Shown here: positions 45,905-57,446 of the stretch, piece by piece
How the letters are laid out: every line of letters begins with the position of its first letter
Numbering within the stretch: the first letter of the stretch is position 1
Assembly (NCBI GenBank): GCA_029948255.1
Contig: JALIZF010001784.1
Coordinates: 558,001 to 622,000 of the forward strand
DNA length: 64,000 nt
Reading direction: 5' to 3'
Source: Telmatactis stephensoni
Taxonomy: Eukaryota; Cnidaria; Anthozoa; Actiniaria; Isophelliidae
Notes under the pieces: generated by a model
Told to the model about the DNA's origin: nothing
The model's database searches: none
Seen by the model: the letters and a program-made list of their open reading frames with translations, nothing else
Translations under genes and position numbers: made by a program

Positions 45905-46127
45905 TTGTAATGATGCTTACAATACTGATGATGCTTAAGACTTGCTCGGTTGGCATAAAATAGGTCACAGGGTGTACATTCACGTGGTTTTAATTATGGT
46001 TTTTACATCTTTTAAGCTCAGTGTTGTTTTCGTCGAAATGCCTTTCCACGTATACCAAATTCAAATGGTTTAGAGTCAGTGAGCAGGCTTTCGTGACTTG
46101 CGAGTGGTATTTTAAATTAAAATCCTT
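45905..46127 (-). pseudogene. Decayed zinc fingers downstream of the paralogue 2 stop
   Basis: Past the TGA, finger-like pieces continue in other frames: KPFEFGIRGKAFRRKQH, then KPRECTPCDLFYANRASLKH followed by HQYCKHH. They show the array was once longer. The last piece keeps a C-x2-C and His residues. Confidence 0.6.
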
Positions 46128-49100
46128 TCAAAAGGTACTGCATTTTAATGGCTTTCCAGCACTATGCAATGATTCATGGGTTGTAAGGTGTTTCTTAAAC
46201 CAAAATTCTTTTCCACAGATACTGCATTTTAATGGGGTCTTGGCAGTATGTATTCTTTCATGCCCTTTAAGGTGGTCTTTTCGCTTAAATGCCTTTCCAC
46301 AGGTATTGCATTCAAATGGCTTTTGGTTAGTATGTATTCTTTCGTGCACTTTGAGATTTCCTTTGTGATTACATGCCTTTCCACAGGTCTTGCATTCAAA
46401 TGGCTTTTTGTTATTATGCACTCTTTCATGCACTTGGAGAACTCCTTTTTGTTTAAATGCCTTTCCACAGGTATTGCATTGAAATGGCTTTTGGTTAGTA
46501 TGTATTCTTTCGTGCACTTTGAGATTTCCTTTCTGATGAAATGCCTTTCCACAGGTATTGCATTGAAATGGCTTTTGGTTAGTATGTATTCTTTCGTGCA
46601 CTTTGAGATTTCCTTTGTGATTACATGCCTTTCCACAGGTCTTGCATTCAAATGGCTTTTTGTTATTATGCACTCTTTCATGCACTTGGAGAACTCCTTT
46701 TTGTTTAAATGCCTTTCCACAGGTCTTGCATTCAAATGGCTTTTCGTTATTATGTATTCTTTCATGCACTTTGAGATTTCTTTTGTGATTAAATGCCTTT
46801 CCACAGGTCTTACATTTAAATGGATTTTCATTATTATGTATTCTTTCATGCACTTTAAGGTGGTCTTTTCGCTTAAATGCCTTTCCACAGGTCTTACATT
46901 TAAATGGATTTTCGTTATCATGTATTCTTTCATGCATTTTGAGAACTCCTTTTCGCTTAAATGCCTTTCCACAGGTCTTGCATTCAAATGGCTTTTGGTT
47001 ACTATGTATTCTTTCATGCGCTTTGAGATTTCCTATTAGCTTAAATGCCTTTCCACAAGTCTTACATTCAAATGGTCTTGCATCATTGTGAACTGATTCA
47101 TGGGTTTTAAGAGTTGCTTTTCGCTTAAATGCTTTTCCACACATACTACATTCAAATAGTTTTGTATCGGCATGCACTGATTCGTGAACTTTTAATGTTC
47201 CTATCCGAGTAAATCTCTCTCCACGGTTCTTGCATTTACGTGGTCCATCTGTATTGGTGTGTTCCAGTTCATCACACTGCAGATTATGTCTTGTTGAAAA
47301 TGACTTGCAGCAGATTTTACATTTGAGCTTGACAACACTGTTAATTGATCCATACAATTCTTCATTTTGTGAACAAGTAAATGATTCCTTGGAGATAACT
47401 GCAGGTTCACCTTTAGCTTTGGAGAAAGCATCAGTTACATCACTTACATTGTGAGCTTCTACACTGCTATTTCCATTCACTTTGGACTCATCATGGATCC
47501 TACTCTCTTCGTCACACACTTCATTACTTTGACCATTTGGAGCTTCCTTGTTAATTCCAGTATCTCCAGCCATATATTGGACTATACTCTCACCAACAGA
47601 CACTTCATCACTTTTACTATTCGCTACTCCATTGATATCTCCAGTATCTTGAGCCATATCTTGGATTATACTCTCACCATCACACCTTAGATAACTTTGA
47701 CAATGAGCTGTTAAATTGTTATCTCCAGTAACTTCAGCTATATCTTGGGCTATACTCTCACTATCAAACACTTCCTCAATTTGACAGTGAGCTGCTAAAT
47801 TGTTATCTCCAGTAACTTCAGCTATATCTTGGACTGTACTCGCACCATCACACACTGCATCTTTTTGACTATTGGCTGCTCCAATGTAACCTCCAGTAAC
47901 TTGTGCCATATCTGAGGTTGTACTCTCTTTTTCACTATCAGTTGGTACTTCATAATCTCTGGTAACTTCAGCAAAATCTTGAATTGAACTCTCACTGTCT
48001 AACGCTTTATTGCTGCATTCTTCCATTGCTGGTAACATAACATTACACCCATCTGCATAGGAGCTTTCTGTAGGGATTTCTCTTTCAATTCCTGTATTGT
48101 CTTGCTCATTCAAGTTATTATCAACATATGGGGATGCACATCCATTGTAACATCCATAATCATCTGTTTGTGTTCCAACACAGAGAAATAATTGTTGTCC
48201 ATAAATTGGTCTTCCTTTTTCATAGCCCTAGAGATACAATGAATACTATATGATTTTTTTATATTTTTGTAGTAGTTGTTGTTGTTTTTGAAAAATTATG
48301 AAATTGAGAAAAAATATATATTATATATCTAATTATACATGGATGAATTTGATCTTACAAAAAAAAAAATTTAAAAACTTGCAACTTATACAATGTAGAA
48401 GTGTGTAACAACTTAAATTTGATAGCTTGCAAGCTATCATTTTATTGATAAAGGCCATTCATACATGTACATTTTGCATGTACATTTGAAACCAAAGATA
48501 AATCAAGTTATATTAATTATCATTATGAATCCTGATTGCAGATTTAAGATTATTTTTGTATGATGAGTTATCAAAATTGAGAATCAAAATAAATCATAAA
48601 TGTTTTCTCTGTGTTTTAAATAAATGTCACACTTCTTATTAATAAGTACTTTTCCGGAGTATAATTATGTACCTCCACCTCTTACCGGTAAGGGTGACAA
48701 TTATATTTATTAATTAATAAACAGATGGTCTCCTTCCACAAAATAAATTGATCCTTCAAGGGCAGTGCTGGCCATAACCCTCTGATCAGCTGCCCTGAAC
48801 TTAACACAGATTAGAGAGCAGTCAAATACATAACATACATACATACACATGTAAAGATTGTGGCACAACAATGTGGGCCAAACTGTCAACCTCTAATCCT
48901 TGCTCCTTTTGCTCTTGGCTAAATCCAAATCACTTGGTATTTAGAAATAAAGTTTTTGGGTGCAATAATTATACCCGGGGGGAAGGGGGGGGAATACTCA
49001 GCCCTCTTTTGGATAGGGGTGTGCCACTGGAGCTCTAGAACCCTGACCCTATCTAAGACACTCTAAAGTGAAAAAATCCTACCCTATTCAAGACAAATGA

Positions 49101-50129
49101 GAAGAAAATCGACCTGTCGCGTAATGAGACAAAAAATGGCTACAAAAGAGATAACAGAGCTGTTAACTACGATATACTTTGTCAGCAAGTCAGTGGTAAT
49201 CTTGCACGGCAAGGCTGTTTTTTGTATATTTTAAGAACAGTACCCTATCTAAGACACAAAAACATATGGCTTGTGATTCCTTGTCAAAATTATAGAATGA
49301 TCCTGTTTAATTTAATCCATTTACACTGCATTTAACACAAGGGAAAATGTACATACATATATATAAGAAAACTAATCAGAAATTAAATAAATACAACGAA
49401 AAAACTACTCAATAACTAAGAAAAATATGCAGTGGGGAAGGACAAGAAGGGAACATATGATCCATTCGAGCTAGTCCACCCAAAAAACGTACAAACACTT
49501 AACAGCAACAAAAAAACGTTAAAACTTTGTCATACATCCTATCGTATTCGTCGTCATATTCATCGACATATCCTATATTTATATATCTACCTGCTACCAA
49601 CAAGTTTTCACCCCATATAAGCAATACAGGACAGGCCCCCACGCGCCACAAGCAATATAGGATACATCATGACAATAAACATTGTCATAATATATCCCAC
49701 ACCGCCCAAGCAAGCAAGACAATTTTGGGTCAAATGTATACCCTGTTTAAGACAGCAGGGCCAAAAACCATACCCTATCCAGTGGCACAGACAGACAGAC
49801 AGAAGTTTTTATTTGGTGTCTTATATAACAAGCATATATATCAACCTTTTTCCAAATAAGTGTGGTGTTAACTTTAGATATATACAAGTACGGCTTTAAA
49901 TAAATATTAAATAAAGGTGCACTAAATCCTGCCTTGGCCCACGCTTTGGCACATACCCATATAGCAAATATATGGGAGTACCCCCCCCCCCCCAACTTGG
50001 AATTATACATACATTGAAATTGTCAGGCCATCTGTGTTCTGCTGTAACTTTGTTGTAATAAAACAACAGCTCTCCTGACTTACAAAAGAACTCCATCCAA
50101 TCTGTAGCAAGAGTTGATGATGACTCCAT
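46128..50129 (-). CDS. WW-domain/C2H2 zinc-finger protein, paralogue 2 (duplication copy A)
   Basis: Exons 50013-50129 and 46128-48227 join in phase 0 to 738 residues; donor AAT|GTATGTA, acceptor TATCTCTAG. The WW-like exon equals that of paralogue 1 except D8 to A and S38 to F. About seven acidic repeats follow (residues 117-300); the last five are spaced 28 residues apart (for example ESIIQDMAQDTGDINGVANS). The finger array starts near residue 343: two degenerate fingers (one with His to Cys, one with Cys to Arg), then twelve intact C2H2 fingers with HTNQKPF/HNNEKPF linkers. Two fingers have Cys in place of the core Phe (GKACNHKGNL). The block KQKGVLQ-ACNHKGNL occurs twice, a recent internal duplication. 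The ORF ends abruptly inside a further finger (KCSTF, then TGA), so the C terminus is truncated relative to the ancestor. Likely a nuclear DNA-binding regulator (inference). Confidence 0.88.
48228..50012 (-). other. Intron of WW/zinc-finger paralogue 2
   Basis: Contains a G-run-bordered repeat with CTATCTAAGACA words (48975-49990), ending in a C run next to the WW exon. The same repeat is in copy B (61440-62060). A block near 49312-49715 is missing from copy B. Confidence 0.7.
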
Positions 50130-50147
50130 ATTATCTGAATATAAATA

Positions 50148-50457
50148 AATAATTTAATAATAATAATAATAATGTTTAAGATTTATATATCGCAAATATC
50201 TATGTGTATATAAACAAATGCGGTTGAAATGAACTGAACTGAAATGAAGTATAATGACAACATAAAGTAGCTAAGAATCCCAACTGGCGAGGAGGCAAAC
50301 CAGTTGGCTATATTACAAGCATGGCCGAGAAACTGAATTTGAACTAATCGAAATCGGAACAAATTCAGTCTCAGCTAGTGGGCATAGCAGGAATTGAACC
50401 TGGGACCGCCAGATTGCGAGACCAACGCTCTGACCACTCGGCCATGCTGCCTCCTAT
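50148..50457 (-). mobile_element. SINE, apparently full length, inserted only in copy A
   Basis: On the minus strand it begins GGAGGCAGCATGGCCGAGTGG, a tRNA-like head with A box GGCCGAGTGGTCAGAGCG and B box GGTTCAATTCC. A unique body follows, then an (ATT)n tail. Copy B reads straight through (ATAAATAATTTACACTG) without it. A short ATTTA at both edges is a candidate target-site duplication. Confidence 0.75.
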
Positions 50458-50837
50458 TTACACTGTATTAAAATTTTGCTTTTTTAGGCATTTATTCATT
50501 AAGTAAAAAATGAAATTGAATCGCTGTGGGAATCATATTTTGATCAATACATTGTCATGAGACAATACACTAGAATGAGACAATGCAGATTAATCACGTG
50601 CTGACTGAGGGGTGCAAACAAATAATTAGAAAATAAAGATTTCAGCTGCTTTATTGATTTGATTTGGATAGTATGAAACAATATTTGGCATAAAAATAAA
50701 AAATCTAGGACAAGTCAATTAATTTAAAAATGGTCTCTTGAATGTTTACCCCTTTGAAGACCCTATATGGCTAATTTGCACTGCAATATGAAAAACATGG
50801 TATCATATCTATCATGAATAGTACTTTTAAAAGTAGA

Positions 50838-51094
50838 AATATTGAGAGATCATCACGGATATGTAAGCAATTTAGGCAATTGCTTTAGAAAAGCCCGAAA
50901 AAAATTCGGGGCTTCAATGGGATTCGAACCCATGACCTTTGCGATACCGGTGCAATGCACCGGCATTGCACCGGTATCGCAAAGGTCATGGGTTCGAATC
51001 CCGTTGAAGCCCCGAATTTTTTTCGGGCTTTTCTAAAGCAATTGCCTAAATTGCTTACATATCCGTGATGATCTCTCAATATTTCTAGTTCCAT
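50838..51094. repeat. Palindrome of two head-to-head tRNA-like units
   Basis: The arms (50838-50955 and 50962-51094) meet at GCACCGGCATTGCACCGG. Each arm holds the tRNA-like 3' half with B box GGTTCGAATCCC, then CGAAAAAAATTCGGGCTTTT-like sequence and ATCACGGATATG. Both strands therefore encode nearly the same ORF, an artefact. It is absent from copy B. Confidence 0.85.
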
Positions 51095-51177
51095 TACCGC
51101 GGATCAATCCATATACATTTACATTCCTATGTGGTATTACTATGAACCCAACAAAATGGCCTGCTCCCAACATATGT

Positions 51178-51249
51178 GGCTTCATAGCTCAGTTGGTAGA
51201 GCATTGCACCGGTATCGCAAAGGTCATGGGTTCGAATCCCGTTGAAGCC
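51178..51249 (+). tRNA. tRNA-Thr-like sequence, probably SINE-derived pseudogene
   Basis: 72 bases fold as a cloverleaf: acceptor GGCTTCA/TGAAGCC, D arm GCTC/GAGC, T arm ATGGG-TTCGAAT-CCCGT, and anticodon arm TTGCA/CGCAA with one mismatch. The loop CCGGTAT gives anticodon GGT, but position 33 is C instead of the invariant U. Its 3' flank repeats that of the adjacent palindrome, so it is more likely a mobile tRNA-like unit than a working gene. Confidence 0.5.
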
Positions 51250-51611
51250 CCGAATTTTTTTTTGGGGCTTTTCTAAAGCAATTGCCTAAATTGCTTACAT
51301 ATCCGTGATGATCTCTCAATATTTCTAGTTCCATTACCACGGATCAATCCATATACATATACACTTTTAAAAGTAAACTAGTTTTAAGGCCTTCTTTTTT
51401 GATAGATTGAGGTTAGTCTTTGATCAAGACAACATTAGATCTTACAAGATTGTTTGCCCAAAATGTCATAGGATAAGTCTGTTAACTTTGTGCTCGTGCT
51501 AAATAGTATTTTTTCTTCCTGTGTTATTCTCAATTATTATATTATTTTTGCTTACATAGTTTGTTAGCTGAATCTGCATGTAAATAAATAAATATTAAAT
51601 AAATAATATAA

Positions 51612-51830
51612 CCTATAGCTGTGGCATAGTGGCATAGGTGGCATGGTGGTTGATTAAGCCACTTACATCTCATTGCTGTGGTCTGAGTTTGCATGGGCAC
51701 AGGATCATATGTGAGTTGAGTTTGTTTGATGTGTTGTTCTTAGATCCCATGTCACAAGGATTTTTTCTCCCAGCTGGCTCTCCAGTTTTCCTCCCTCAGC
51801 AAAAAACATGTAAGTTTCAGTGTTGTATGT
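51612..51830 (+). mobile_element. SINE-like repeat (copy A member)
   Basis: GTGGCATAGTGGCATAGGTGG and a degenerate head precede the body ATGTGAGTTGAGTTTGTTTG and CTCTCCAGTTTTCCTCCCTC, which matches the PEX14 intron SINE at 13082-13260. The partner in copy B is at 62592-62815. Confidence 0.55.
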
Positions 51831-51842
51831 AAAGTGTATCAT

Positions 51843-51977
51843 AGAGCAGATTTTGTATGAGTGTGAAACAGACCGTGTCATGTCGTGACCATGTCTGTGC
51901 CATGATGTGGATAAAAACATTCGAAATTCCTGCCGTAACCATGCTGTAACCATTCGATGGTGTTTTCACAGTCATAT
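51843..51977. mobile_element. TTCGTATGA-family TIR element (copy A member)
   Basis: GAGCAGATTTTGTATGAGTG and the inverted CACAGTCATATGAAATTTAC enclose CCGTGTCATGTCGTGACC-type sequence. The copy B partner is at 62821-62966. Confidence 0.75.
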
Positions 51978-52261
51978 GAAATTTACCCTATGTAGTGGTA
52001 CTGGAAAATGGTGCAATTCCCAGCTGGGGTCAAACATTGGGAATCCCTGGGAATCTGTTCTATTTTTACAAGTTTGAGTATAACAGATTTCACAAGTAAA
52101 ATACAACAGATTTACAGTTTAGACCCAGGAAAACCCCAAGTTGGGAATTGACATTTTTTTTCTTGTGTATAGGGAATGTGAATGAGTCTTGGAGATATAA
52201 GCAGTATTTGCTACTCTGAAATCCAAGGATAAAAAAAGATTTGATTTGATTTTGATATATT

Positions 52262-53180
52262 AGTCTTTATTATATTTTGAAAATAATTCAAGAGTTTTGA
52301 TTGGCTAAGAGCCACCGGATAAATTACCAGAGTTGCCGGCTAGCTGCCCAAATTTCGAGTTATGAAAATGTTGAAAACCATTATTCGAAGTTATGACGTA
52401 ATTTTCTCGAATATGGAATATTAGCTTGCGGTATGACGTCACGCTAATTTATGCAGTTCATGCCAAAAGTGGGAGAACAACAACAACATGTATTCTTGTC
52501 AACAAACCACAACTGAGTAAGAATTATTTTCAAAAATAATAATAAAAACAATTATTGAAATTATTCGTTTCTCGTAGGATATGGGGAATTATTAAGGCCT
52601 CGGTTTGTGTTATCAAAGATAGCACAAACATAACACGTACAAACCTCAGCCTTAATAATTCCCCATATCCTACTCGACCTCATCAAGGGCACTAGAACCA
52701 TGAAATTGAGCTTATTATTAAGCTGAGATCATTGATAATAAACAAAGTTTTACTTAACTCAAATGTCGCTTGTTATATAGTAATTGTAGTAATAATTTTG
52801 CTGCTTATAAGCCTTCAATTGCCTTCTTTACTGCCCAACGATCCAAGGAACAGTTGTATACTACGATTGTTTACCGCTGTACCGCCTGTACCAGCCAACG
52901 CCATCGCGACAGTTATTATTGATTAACTGATAAATTGAACTAAGTCGCCTCTTTGTGTGTAAAGAGGCGACTTAGTTCAATTTATCAGTTAATCAATAAC
53001 TGTCGCAATGGTGTTGGCTGGTACAGGCAGTACAGCGGTAAACAATCGTAGCAGCAACAATTACTACATAACAAGCGACATTTGAGTTAAGTAAAACTTT
53101 GTTTATTATCAATGATCTCAGCTTAATAATAAGCTCAATTTCATGGTTCTAGTGCCCTTGACCTCATTCAATAATTGCAT
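52262..53180. mobile_element. Nested palindromic insertion, only in copy A
   Basis: Copy B passes directly from TTTGATTTTGATATATT to the sequence that resumes near 53180 (CAATTGAAGAAACATTGTCA). The insert has one palindrome around 52600 (GGGGAATTATTAAGGCCTC inverted) and a larger one, about 230-bp arms, centred near 52955 (GAGGCGACTTAGTTCAATTT inverted). No protein is encoded. Confidence 0.8.
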
Positions 53181-53881
53181 AATATATAGACAATTGAAGA
53201 AACATTGTCAGCTAGGTCTAAAAACATTAAGAACATAGATGCTGGTCGAGACTGAAATATTGCATAGGATGTGAATAATTATATTCTGATTTATTCATTT
53301 AATTACACTGTCTTGCTTGTGTCTAGATGGGATCCTTGCAAACAAGGTTTGGTTAGTTTTAGGGCTATAGTTTAGGGCTTTGTTTTTACAAAGTCTTCCC
53401 AAATACTAACCCTAAACCTAACCAAACCATGTTTGCAAGGATCCCATGTATTATAGCCACAACCTTTACACTTGCCTTCGATGCCAAATGCTGAAAGCAA
53501 TTGCAGTGTAAATGAGTAATTCAGAATACAATTATTCACATCCCATGCACCATTTCGGTCTCAGCTTCCATGTTCTATGTTTTATGTTCCGAAACCCTTG
53601 TCTTATTCCTCCATAGCTAATTATAAGCAATCAGGATCAATGGATAATCTCTACAACTGACGCGAGCAAAATATTTTACAACTTTGCGCGCGTATTTCAG
53701 GGTTTTCGACAAATTCCTGTAAACGATTTTAGCAATATTGGAGAAATTAACTTCAACAGCCCCAGTGCTAACTGAGCTATACTGACTTCAGCTTTGCCAA
53801 CTTTGGCATTCAATGGACTTTGCTTGATTACCATGTATGTCTAAGCATTTTCTACGATCGCATTCCACAATCATATCTAGT

Positions 53882-55615
53882 AAGCTTTTTTGCATAAACA
53901 AGAGTTCTTTACAGAGTTATTAATTCATAATTATGAATAAATTTACCTTTTAATTTATACACCAGATACAGCTCGTGAAGAAGATGCGCACCATCAACCA
54001 CACTGTCACCACAGGAAGACCGAAACATTTTCTACACCAAGGCCCGCGTTGCTTTCAGCGGGCCCTGGGTTGCGTGACGACACAAACTGCGGCTTCGTAG
54101 GAGACTACCCCTCCCCTAAAGGCCGGCTGTAATTCGAAATGGCTTTGGTTCAAAATATCAGATATGTGAAAGGGGTTTTTTACGACCAAAGCCAGTGGGG
54201 AATAAATCCGTGTGTACGAACTGAAACCATTTGGAATCCCCCGGGCGCCAGAAATTTGGCTCGCTTTTAAGAAGTTTCGTTAATGGGCGATTCTTCCCAT
54301 ATGATTATTCACGATACGTAACGCGAGCCGAATCAAGTGGTCCGCGAATTATTTGGAATCGGTCAGGTTGCGTCTACGTCTGATTCCAAGTCAGGTCTAT
54401 TCGCTCCTTGGGCTTCCTGTGGTAGTCGCTCTAGACGACGTCCACACTAACGATTCTGGGCGCACATGGCTCGACCTGCCATAATCTGCTTCGCAGGCAT
54501 CCTTTGCGTCGTCAATCAATGCTTCCATTCCCAAGAAGCTATGTATTGCGTGACGACCAACTTTATATATATAATCACATAAAAAAAGCAATTTATACTG
54601 ACCCCCCTACCCCCAGCACCCACCCACAACATTTATACAAATTCAGTGTCCACAAAAATTTTCGCCCCACGTCCTTTTTAGCCCTGCAAGAAAGTGGCTT
54701 TCCTCTTTCTGCACCAGTCCCCTTGTTTCTCAATCCAAATAAATTTGGGAACTAATCTTTCTTCCCTCCGTTTTCACTATATCCATTCGTGGAATCAGAA
54801 AGAAAAGTTCACCGGTTTCCCAACTTAATATGAGACAAGCGGGTCGGGATCCGAATCTTTCTTTTCGCTATCCATTCGCAGAATCAAAAAGTTGACCGGT
54901 TTCCCAACTCAATATGAGGCGACACCCCCACCCTCTAGCGCATAGTAGCCCCTTCTTTGAAATGACCCCACCTAACTTTAGGTTATTTTGCAAGTTCCAT
55001 TCTTCTTAGATGAGGCTTTATCATGATGAGAGTTTGCGAGCAGTCGAATACTAAAGAAACCCAATCATACTGGAAAGAGTACATGTAGTCCATATTGCAT
55101 CATTTAGGTCGGGCCGGACAAGAACATAATTGACTCTCATTGATTTTGTATGGACTTCGACAAAATATTTTTCCGTCCGGCCCTGATCCTACTGTGTACA
55201 TTATTGTAGGAAAATGTGCAATTACATGTATGTGGTTACAGCCAGATTTGGAACTATACATTTTGATACATGCTGGGGTTAGAAAGAAATTTCTGGTATT
55301 TTTGAATAATTTACGTTGACTCGAGGCAAACGCTGTATAAATGCGCCTTTTGTCTGGAAACTTGTCTAGATCTGGAGACTCAGCAGTCTCTAGTAATAAG
55401 AAACTGGACTATTAGCGCCGCATCAGAAACCCAAAAATTTAATAAGCGCCGCGGCGCTAAAACGAGTAAATACGGTATTTTTTTCGTAAACCCTCCAACC
55501 CGGTCAATACTTACATGATCTCGTTTCACACAACATTAATATAAAATGTGTAATACACGTGTGGTTAATTACAGACCGAAGCGGAATAATACATTTTGAT
55601 ACATGCTGAAGCAAG
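53882..55615. other. Spacer between the two duplication copies, no gene seen
   Basis: Contains GC-richer sequence at 54000-54120 and a short local repeat (CATTTTGATACATGCTG at 55257 and again near 55591). No ORF with family features. Confidence 0.5.
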
Positions 55616-56094
55616 TCTCACCCATAATTGGCCCTCAGAAAGCACACCTATAATCTACAGTCAACGTTTGAATTTATCATCCTGGAAAGAATACTGTTAG
55701 AACTTTACAAAACCACTGGATATGTCATTAGTGTCAGTAAGAATCCTCTATCATAGCATGGCAGAGTCAGACTATTAAGCCCAACGGTTTCGTAAAAATC
55801 CCTCTTAGCTTATAACTAGTAAGCATTTTACACACACTGATGCCCAGAGCCAGGTTAACCCTACAGTACAAGGCATTGTTCAATGAGGCCTTCACTGTCT
55901 TAAAACTACTCTATAAAGCAATGCACAGTCTTTAATTATCGACAATCATTGTTGTCAACCATTGTTTTCCTACAAGTTGCTATCTTGTTTCTTGCACAAT
56001 TTTATGTTAAGGCCCAGAATTACGAGAAACAAAATCGTGCAACTTGTCGCGCAACATTGTTTGCTGCAAGTTGTAGAGCCATGTTGCTCGTATT

Positions 56095-57446
56095 GTTATT
56101 TGTTTTGTATGTAAATAACATTCCCGACTATTTATCAAGTCCTACAGTCATGTTTGCTGATGATACGTTAATTCATAATCGCTGTCCTTCATCTCTAACG
56201 TCCGACACTGCCCAAGAGAGTCTCGATCAAGTCAGTGATTGGTGTGGCTCGTGGCTTTTAAGAACTAACGCTGACAAATGCGAGTCCATGAAGTTTACCA
56301 GGGCAAGAACACCTGCTCCATGCAACTATATTATTGATAGCAAGCCACTTGTTCAAGTATCTACGCATAAACATCTTGGAGTGGTTCTCTCTGATGATTT
56401 ATCATGGAAATCTCACGTACTTTCTGTGGTTGCAAGATCAAACAGATTATTGGGCTTACTCAAGCGGACGTTTGGGACTCACTTTAAGGCTTTATTTACT
56501 GGTTATAAAGTGATGGTTCGCCCAATACTTGAGTACGCCTGTCAGGTGTGGAACCCCCACCAAGCATATTTGACCGAAAAACTTGAACGCGTCCAAAGAA
56601 ATGTTACAAGATGGATCATTGGTAAAGACACTCCATATGAAGATCGACTGAAATCCCTTAAGCTTCCGACGCTTGCTCATCGTAGAGAAATCCTGGGTCT
56701 GGTTCAACTTTTCAAGTTCATCAAAGGACATTCTGCTGGAAACACTAATGATTACATGTCATTCAGTAATAGGCAATCAAGAAACAGTCATCGCTATAAA
56801 CTTTATAAGCCATTTTGCCGTACAGATATTTTTAAGTACTCGTTCTGGCATAGATATATAGACACATGGAACAGTCTACCGGCATCAGTAGTAGAACATG
56901 AGTCAGTAAATAGCTTTAAAAAAGCTTTAAAGTCAACATTAATTGATTAGGCACTAAGTATGTTTACGTATTTAGTATTATATTAAATTAATTAAATTAA
57001 TTGATGTACATTATATCACCATATATAAGATTCAATGATCAAGTTTATATTCAATTCCATTCAAATATTCCATATATAAAGTCAACATTAATTGATTAGG
57101 CACTAAGTATGTTTACGTATTTAGTATTATATTAAATTAATTAAATTAATTGATGTACATTATATCACCATATATAAGATTCAATGATCAAGTTTATATT
57201 CAATTCCATTCAAATATTCCATATATATATATATATATATATATATTTTATAGAGAGTGAAATTTTATGACAGATTTTTATATTATATTGTATACTGTAT
57301 TGTATTGTTAAATGTATGTAAATGTATATTTATATAGTATATTTATTGGGGTATAGTTTAAAATGAGGATTCAGTTCCTCCCTTCTATGGCCCTGTTGTA
57401 GTAGTAATGTTATTTATTACAATTACAATAAAGTTATTATATATTA
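56095..57446 (+). mobile_element. 5'-truncated non-LTR retrotransposon with reverse transcriptase C-terminal half
   Basis: The ORF runs to the stop at 56950. It begins inside the reverse transcriptase at LLFVLYVNNIPDYL, continues through the catalytic FADD motif (PTVMFADDTLIHN), the KHLGVVLSDDLSWKSHV segment, and thumb/C-terminal parts (RPILEYACQVWNPH, WNSLPASVVEHESVNSFKKA). The layout is that of Jockey/CR1/L2-like elements. It splits the element seen intact at 44670-44935. GTATT occurs once there and at both ends here (56090-56094 and 57447-57451), a 5-bp target-site duplication. The 3' part has a 149-bp tandem duplication and an (AT)n run. It lacks the 5' reverse transcriptase domains and endonuclease, so it is not autonomous. 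Confidence 0.88.
56929..57226 (+). repeat. 149-bp tandem duplication at the LINE 3' end
   Basis: TAAAGTCAACATTAATTGAT begins at about 56928 and again at about 57077. The two 149-bp units look identical and include the last codons and the stop. An (AT)n run follows at 57220-57246. Confidence 0.9.

Larger units (their letters stand above)
44257..53881. repeat. Segmental duplication, copy A
   Basis: Starting at TCTCACCCATAATTGGCCCT the sequence is collinear with 55616-64000. Offset is about +11.4 kb at the start, +12.6 kb after a LINE in copy B, and about +12.1 kb at the WW exons because array lengths differ. The unit contains the complete WW/zinc-finger gene 46128-50129. Copy A carries insertions absent from B near 49312-49715, 50148-50457, 50822-51607 and 52262-53180. 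The right limit is set by the window end of copy B. Confidence 0.88.

Noticed and set aside
46229..47039. Long ORFs of about 262 codons in other frames over the zinc-finger array
   Set aside because: They shadow the 84-bp finger repeat of the real gene; the 28-codon pattern comes from that gene and has no Cys/His finger spacing of its own.
47435..48050. Idea that the acidic 28-residue repeats are decayed zinc fingers
   Set aside because: The period matches, but the Cys-to-His distance in the repeat (about 21 residues) cannot be aligned with C-x2-C-x12-H-x3-H.
50842..51094. Near-identical 64-69-residue ORFs on both strands
   Set aside because: They arise because the tRNA-like unit is palindromic; such translations of tRNA-derived repeats are common false proteins.
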